Part shown: positions 59,972 to 64,000 of the stretch, in pieces
Position numbering within the stretch: position 1 is the stretch's first letter
Layout of the letters: the number at the start of each line of letters is the position of its first letter
NCBI GenBank assembly: GCA_002381185.1
Contig: DFOA01000020.1
Span: forward strand, 280,006-344,005
Source of the DNA: Firmicutes bacterium UBA3553
GTDB lineage: Bacteria > Bacillota > Clostridia > Tissierellales > Sedimentibacteraceae
Direction: 5' to 3'
Length of the DNA stretch: 64,000 bases
Program-made: the position numbers and the translations under genes
Notes under the pieces: generated by a model
The model's database searches: none
Told to the model about the DNA's origin: nothing
What the model saw: the letters and a program-made list of their open reading frames with translations, nothing else

Positions 59972-60478
59972 TTATTTGATTAATACTCCGTCTTGATTAT
60001 AAAAATTATATTCAATAACATTCTCATTCTCTTCGTTAAAGAAACTTATTGATGGGTTTTTATCAACTATTGCTGCAAGGTCAGGGTTATTACTTATTAT
60101 GAATATATCACTATTTGCCAATATGTTATAATCCTCCAAATTCAACTTGAAAAACTCAAATATTGTAATATCTTTCGCTTTTTCAATAACCTTATCTGGC
60201 TTTATAATATCAAGAAGTTCATATTTTCCTTGATTGTTAATTAAAAAATGCGCATATCCAACCTGTTGATATTTATCTCCCTCCCCTCCTATATAGCTCA
60301 TATATCTATGGTTATCAATATAAGTTGCATTATAGATTAATACTAGCTGTTTGGCTTTTATATGTTTAGATATTTGTTTTTCCATTTTAGTTATATCATC
60401 CTTTGATTGCAACAAAATAATATATCCCACTATAATAATTATTATAGTAATTAAAAAAAACCACCTCTTTCTATTCAT
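59972..60478 (-). CDS. membrane-anchored hypothetical protein
   Basis: A 168-residue protein with one N-terminal helix (WFFLITIIIIIVGYIILLQ) and an extracytoplasmic domain. I do not recognise the family. ATG 60478 follows AAGGAGG. It lies beside the DUF5673-like gene on the same strand, 119 bases away. Confidence 0.7.
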   Translation of the reverse strand: MNRKRWFFLITIIIIIVGYIILLQSKDDITKMEKQISKHIKAKQLVLIYNATYIDNHRYMSYIGGEGDKYQQVGYAHFLINNQGKYELLDIIKPDKVIEKAKDITIFEFFKLNLEDYNILANSDIFIISNNPDLAAIVDKNPSISFFNEENENVIEYNFYNQDGVLIK

Positions 60479-60686
60479 ACAATCCTCCTTGCTATAATCA
60501 GTTATTTGATTATTACACATAATATTGCAATTCTGAATTAAACTTTTTATATTATACCATATCATGGAAAAATTTTCTACTGCGATATTTGTTTCAACAT
60601 AAATAAGATTCATGGTTTATATATATTGTTAGTTCAACATAATTTGAAGAATATGACATAGCCTATAAGATATAGCTCTTCTTATT

Positions 60687-61075
60687 TCAAATTTTGTAAT
60701 AAATGGGGGCCCAGATTATACCATCAAAAGAATCTCCAAATGTTCCACTCTCATTTGCAAGAAGGATAGCATTTTTTGATGTTATTGATAAGTCATAACT
60801 GACATCGGAATTTCCGAAAACTATTATCAAATTTCTTTGTGCTGCATAGTCAGATGAGTTTTTCAGTACAACAAAAGCCTTATCAGTCAGGCCATCTTTA
60901 TTTAAATCTCCTTCCGCTACGGATGATTCATAACCTTGTTTTAATACCTCCCAACCCTTGGGAATAATGAAGCCATCTCTTCGATTTCTTTTTTTGATTC
61001 AATAGTATAGTTTTAATAATCTCTTTTTTATTTTCATATAAGAATTTTCGATTATTTTCTTCCCTTATTTTAAAA
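60687..61075 (-). pseudogene. C-terminal remnant of an FG-GAP/VCBS-like repeat protein
   Basis: Reading minus strand, KIREENNRKFLYENKKEIIKTIESKKEIEEM is followed, after a one-base frameshift near 60978, by DGFIIPKGWEVLKQGYESS... with EGDLNKDGLTDKAFVVL and IVFGNSD, ending with TGA at 60687. The DLNKDGLTD loop is typical of FG-GAP-like and calcium-binding repeats. No start and no N-terminal part are present. Its upper edge abuts the EamA fragment directly. Confidence 0.75.
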
Positions 61076-61082
61076 GTTCACG

Positions 61083-61214
61083 TTAAGACCATCCTAATAA
61101 AAAACTGTAAAACACAGCCTTAAAGGGATGAAGCTTACCGGACGCAACATTCTCAATGATTGCCACCAGGCTATACAAAAATGCCGACAGCATCTCAAAA
61201 ATTACACCCATACT
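61083..61214 (-). pseudogene. fragment of an EamA transporter gene
   Basis: The frame reads MGVIFEMLSAFLYSLVAIIENVASGKLHPFKAVFYSFLLGWS and then stops. This aligns with the middle of the intact EamA protein at 34300-35229 (ITFGLAAAFLYSLVTIIGKIASGNIHPFTAVFYSFFFGW). About 42 of 309 codons remain. Confidence 0.8.
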
Positions 61215-61466
61215 GTCCTCCGGTATCTTTGGCAGCTCTATTATGTGAAATTCTAATAAATCATTGAATTTTCTCTGGTCCCTGTCTTCTGTCATATGGT
61301 ATGAACTGTAATAACTTTTATATTTCTCATTGTCAAATAAAATGAAATCCAATACGCTTATACTTATGCATTTTTTAAATATACCGTAATCGTCGCCCTT
61401 TTTTATCTGGCCGGTTAGCATTTTACAGGCGTAATACAAAACTCTGTCTGTCCAATACCGGAAGTT
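61215..61466 (-). pseudogene. fragment of a PD-(D/E)XK nuclease (Rpn-like) gene
   Basis: The frame reads YWTDRVLYYACKMLTGQ, KKGDDYGIFKKCISISVLDFILFD and DLLEFHIIELPK, all typical of the Rpn/PD-(D/E)XK transposase-associated nuclease family, but without the N-terminal catalytic part. It is fused in frame to the EamA fragment, making one 129-codon chimeric frame (61083-61472). Confidence 0.75.
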
Positions 61467-61469
61467 TAT

Positions 61470-61564
61470 CATTTACACATATATCTGGTGAAAATCCGGT
61501 TTCTTCGGTAAATACGGTATCATCATAATAAAAGATTAATCCCGAGCCACACTGGATGTTGATT
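61470..61564 (-). pseudogene. 95-bp copy of the 3' part of the S41-like gene
   Basis: Bases 61470-61564 match 57752-57846 at about 88 percent by eye. This is a small piece near the 3' end of the S41-like gene, placed directly at the stop codon of the nucleotidyltransferase gene. Confidence 0.85.
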
Positions 61565-62334
61565 TATTTTACGGTTAAGGGTGACCTCAAATTCCATCCA
61601 TTAATCTCAAATCCACCCATTTTTTCTAGTACATAATTCTTTTGTTCTAATACCAATCTATAACGTCTTTCTTTATCTTGTTCTTCAATGCATTCTAAAA
61701 ATTTGCTTTTAAATTTTTCATCTGGGAAATCATTAATATTATACTTTTGACGATATTCTTTATCCTTAAGGAACTTGTAAACTTTATATTTTGCTGGTAG
61801 TACTATCTTTAGGAATCTACTATATCTTTCCAACAAAAGATCTAAATATGAATAATATAAATAATTAAAGTAGGGAGAATTGTTTTCAAATGCTTCTTCA
61901 ATTTCTTCGAAATAATCCCAAATTCCATATTTCATCATTTCTAAAGAAGCATTATCTACTTCGAGTAAATCTTCTTCTAAATCCTCTTTTGCTCTTCTTT
62001 TTAATTCAGATGTTATGCCCACCTTATCGAACATAACCTTTCCAATATAGAACATATTTGCATCAATTCGATTACCATACTTCAAATCATCATCTAAATA
62101 CTGAAAAACTTGTTTAACTGGATTAGCAAAATACTCTATCAAAAATCCATCTACGTATTTGTTACCTCGTTCCCTCCAATCAACTTCATCAGAAAGTATT
62201 ATTTGAACGTCTATGTCGGATTTATTTGTATTATTACCTACAACAAAACTTCCTGTAGCAATAGCCGCCAATACATATTTTTTGGATTCCCATTGTTCAA
62301 GAAATTTAGTCAATGCTATTTCCCAACTTTCCAT
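61564..62334 (-). CDS. nucleotidyltransferase domain protein
   Basis: A 256-residue protein with the nucleotidyltransferase motif GSFVVGNNTNKSDID (GS-x-D-x-D) at the N-terminus, a third acid in DGFLIEYF, and a helical C-terminal half. It resembles stand-alone aminoglycoside-adenylyltransferase-like proteins and toxin-antitoxin MNT proteins, without a HEPN partner next to it. ATG 62334 follows AAGGAGG; an ATG 36 bases upstream lacks a site. It is the only apparently intact gene among the fragments at 60.7-63.6 kb. The stop codon lies at the junction with the S41 fragment, so the natural C-terminus may be changed. Confidence 0.8.
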   Translation of the reverse strand: MESWEIALTKFLEQWESKKYVLAAIATGSFVVGNNTNKSDIDVQIILSDEVDWRERGNKYVDGFLIEYFANPVKQVFQYLDDDLKYGNRIDANMFYIGKVMFDKVGITSELKRRAKEDLEEDLLEVDNASLEMMKYGIWDYFEEIEEAFENNSPYFNYLYYSYLDLLLERYSRFLKIVLPAKYKVYKFLKDKEYRQKYNINDFPDEKFKSKFLECIEEQDKERRYRLVLEQKNYVLEKMGGFEINGWNLRSPLTVK

Positions 62335-62407
62335 ATTCTCACTCCTCCTTGCATTTGAGATGTTTTGCAAATTTTACACTTGTTCATTTAATATATTATA
62401 TAGCATA

Positions 62408-62662
62408 CTACAAATACTTTTTATGTGATAATAAATATTTTAAAAACGCCAACCCTTCACCATTATCCCAATCCATATAATCTAAAAATCTTTCAATCGT
62501 TTCAGTAACATTAAAACTTTTTCTAACTAATATATTTAGAAACTCATATGTAATATCATCAAGCTCACCGTAGCTTTTTTCATCTATCACCCTGCCGAAA
62601 ACTAATGCTCTGTCCTTAGGAGACAAAGTCCGTCCCCAGCAAGTAACTTTATAAAATAACAT
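62408..62662 (-). CDS. short hypothetical protein, possibly a gene fragment
   Basis: An 84-residue frame (MLFYKVTCWGRTLSPKDRALVFG..., ending YLLSHKKYL). AAGG lies 6 bases before ATG 62662. I do not recognise the family. It overlaps the end of the broken gene upstream and may be its frameshifted continuation or another relic. Confidence 0.4.
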   Translation of the reverse strand: MLFYKVTCWGRTLSPKDRALVFGRVIDEKSYGELDDITYEFLNILVRKSFNVTETIERFLDYMDWDNGEGLAFLKYLLSHKKYL

Positions 62663-63461
62663 AAGTACCTTGAATATTATCATTTTCTATACAATTATAA
62701 TTAAGCTCATTACCAAATATATAGAAATGTATACTTTCACCTTTTACACGTGCTATTTCTACTTTTTCACCAGAAATAAAATATTTGACGTATGAAAAAA
62801 ATATATGGCCGAGAAAAGTACTGTAAACTACAAAGCCTCCTGATATATCTATATACATATTCTCATATCTGCAATCAATATCAGAAGCCAAATCGCGGAT
62901 TGATTTGTCAACTATATTGACTTCAAAAACATTTCTTAGCCTGTCGTCATTTTTAGTCAGTATATAAAGTTTATCATTATTTTTACCCCATACTGTTACC
63001 CCAAGCTCTATGTTATTTACACCTTCTTGATTTTTTAGCCTAAATTATTATTTGAAATGTAATTAAACACATTGTCTTCAAGATATTTATTGCCGCTTTT
63101 GTCCAGCACAATAATATCGCCGTTTATACTGTACAGGCTTATGTACTTATCAAGCTCACGGAAATTTATATCGTCAAGATTATCTGCAATAATATTTCCC
63201 TTTCTATCTTCGTTGTATTAAATCAGCTCTTTATTTTCACTATCATTAACAACATCATGAACAATATCATTGAATTTATGAAGCTTTATATTATCGGCTT
63301 CATCAATGCTTAATTCAGAATAAAGTATATCTTTAAATTCTTGTCTTACATGAGCACGTTCTTTTCCAATCATGTCTGATATGTCTACTTTTACCCTATC
63401 TCCCGAACTTGCTATATAGCTAATCATTTTTTCATCTTCTTTATTAAGCTCAATTTTTGCC
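62649..63461 (-). pseudogene. broken gene of unknown family (one nonsense codon, one frameshift)
   Basis: From about 63461 the frame reads VRAKIELNKEDEKMISYIASSGDRVKV..., runs to an in-frame TAA at 63218-63220, continues unchanged as YNEDRKGNIIADNLDDINFRELDKYISLYSINGD..., and ends at about 63030, where a one-base shift restores KNQEGVNNIELGVTVWGKNNDKLYIL... to 62649. Together this is about 270 codons of one gene. No start is present; the 5' end abuts the IS256 fragment. The family is not recognised. Confidence 0.65.
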
Positions 63462-63468
63462 CTGACGC

Positions 63469-63552
63469 TTACGTTTGAATGTCATATTCATTAATTAATG
63501 CTGCTATTATGTTTCGCTTTCCTTCCGTTAATCTTGCTCTTCTCTTTGTCAT
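63469..63552 (-). mobile_element. N-terminal fragment of an IS256-family transposase
   Basis: 27 codons reading MTKRRARLTEGKRNIIAALI, then NEYDIQT and a stop. The full IS256-type transposase continues with an AEDIQDALKDLL-like stretch, which is missing. AGGAGG 9 bases before the ATG is intact. The element was cut just after the start. Confidence 0.65.
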
Positions 63553-64000
63553 AAAAATAGCCTCCTATGATTTTTTATTTTATCATAGAAAGCTATTTGG
63601 TCAATTCAATTTACAAACTTTTCTTCACAATCTCTTATTCTAACCAAAAAGTGCTTTTAAGTTAATTTATATTTTGATTTTAGTCTGACGCTATTAACTA
63701 TGTTATGTTTACATAGAACTTAAAACAGCATCAATATTTAATTAATATTTATTCATTTTTCAGTTTACAACTTTATTGTGGGACCACACACATCTTGTAT
63801 ACTTACAATAAACTCTCCCGAAAAAATCTCACTTATCCACAGCCCTTTCACCTATTCCCCCAACTCTCTTCCATTCATTTTTCCATTCAATTTCGATTTT
63901 TTCAGTTACAAAAAAGTCGTCCGAAAAAACCTCCTTTTCTGTACCCTTTATTTCAAAAAAGTACATCAAAAAATTACAATGAATATGACGGCATAAACTG
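63553..64000. other. AT-rich sequence with no supported gene
   Basis: This end of the window carries the leader of the IS256 fragment and AT-rich DNA. A short plus-strand frame (63778-63996) shows no recognisable domain or ribosome-binding site. One TTATCCACA (63833-63841) matches the DnaA box but stands alone. Confidence 0.4.

Noticed and set aside
61564..62334. Nucleotidyltransferase as half of a HEPN/MNT toxin-antitoxin pair
   Set aside because: No HEPN gene is adjacent, and the protein is longer than typical MNT antitoxins.
63833..63841. TTATCCACA, a DnaA-box consensus, as a sign of a replication origin
   Set aside because: Only one copy was noticed, and no dnaA, dnaN or rpmH gene is near.
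63778..63996. 72-codon plus-strand frame at the right edge
   Set aside because: No domain or ribosome-binding site, and the composition is that of AT-rich non-coding DNA.

Overview
The window is low-GC, AT-rich DNA from a spore-forming, anaerobic Firmicute, most likely a member of the Clostridia or Tissierellia. A Sedimentibacter-like amino-acid fermenter would fit, but that is a guess. The evidence is a ytrH/ytrI sporulation pair, a BclA-like collagen-repeat spore-surface protein, a class III fructose-bisphosphatase, an Fe-dependent alcohol dehydrogenase, a hydantoinase/oxoprolinase operon, an acetoin dehydrogenase operon and many AGGAGG ribosome-binding sites. Nearly all genes lie on the minus strand. 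The exceptions are the CAP-domain protein, an RpiR plus sigma-54 activator pair, and a MATE exporter. I see no rRNA, tRNA or CRISPR array.

Layout. 0-16.6 kb: mixed housekeeping and accessory genes, namely a DNA-modification radical SAM pair, a secreted CAP protein, a ferredoxin-type aldo/keto reductase, a Crp/Fnr regulator, an alanine symporter with a palindromic operator, an acetyltransferase, a lipase-like hydrolase, XdhC, an alcohol dehydrogenase, ytrHI, fbp and a short UvrA paralogue. 16.8-25.4 kb: a complete acetoin dehydrogenase system (Lin0512-acoA-acoB-acoX-acoC-acoL) with a sigma-54 promoter, three copies of a 27-bp upstream element and the activator acoR. 25.4-34.3 kb: a second sigma-54 regulon (AlaDH/PNT-like protein, HyuA, HyuB, NhaC antiporter), read away from a divergent RpiR-SIS regulator and an enhancer-binding protein without its own sensor domain. 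Three 18-bp dyads lie between the two units. 34.3-46.2 kb: transporters (EamA, polar amino acid ABC, MacB-like tripartite ABC, MATE), with a small Cys-rich NusG-II/LDCC group. 46.3-48.5 kb: the BclA-like protein and an acyl-ACP thioesterase.

48.6-57.3 kb is the most interesting block. Eleven tightly packed, often overlapping minus-strand genes encode two lipoprotein rhodaneses, a 4-TM protein, two TVP38/TMEM64 proteins, a CCG-type Fe-S protein, a CDP-alcohol phosphatidyltransferase and a complete ABC importer. This matches in content the functionally unassigned ydjXYZ-ynjABCDEF region of Escherichia coli, and suggests one conserved envelope system that combines sulfur transfer, lipid headgroup chemistry and uptake.

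57.7-64 kb: an S41-like secreted peptidase relative and two small membrane proteins, then a gene graveyard (60.7-63.6 kb). Its pieces come from an FG-GAP-like protein, an EamA transporter, a PD-(D/E)XK nuclease, the neighbouring S41 gene and an IS256-type transposase, joined end to end around one intact nucleotidyltransferase gene.
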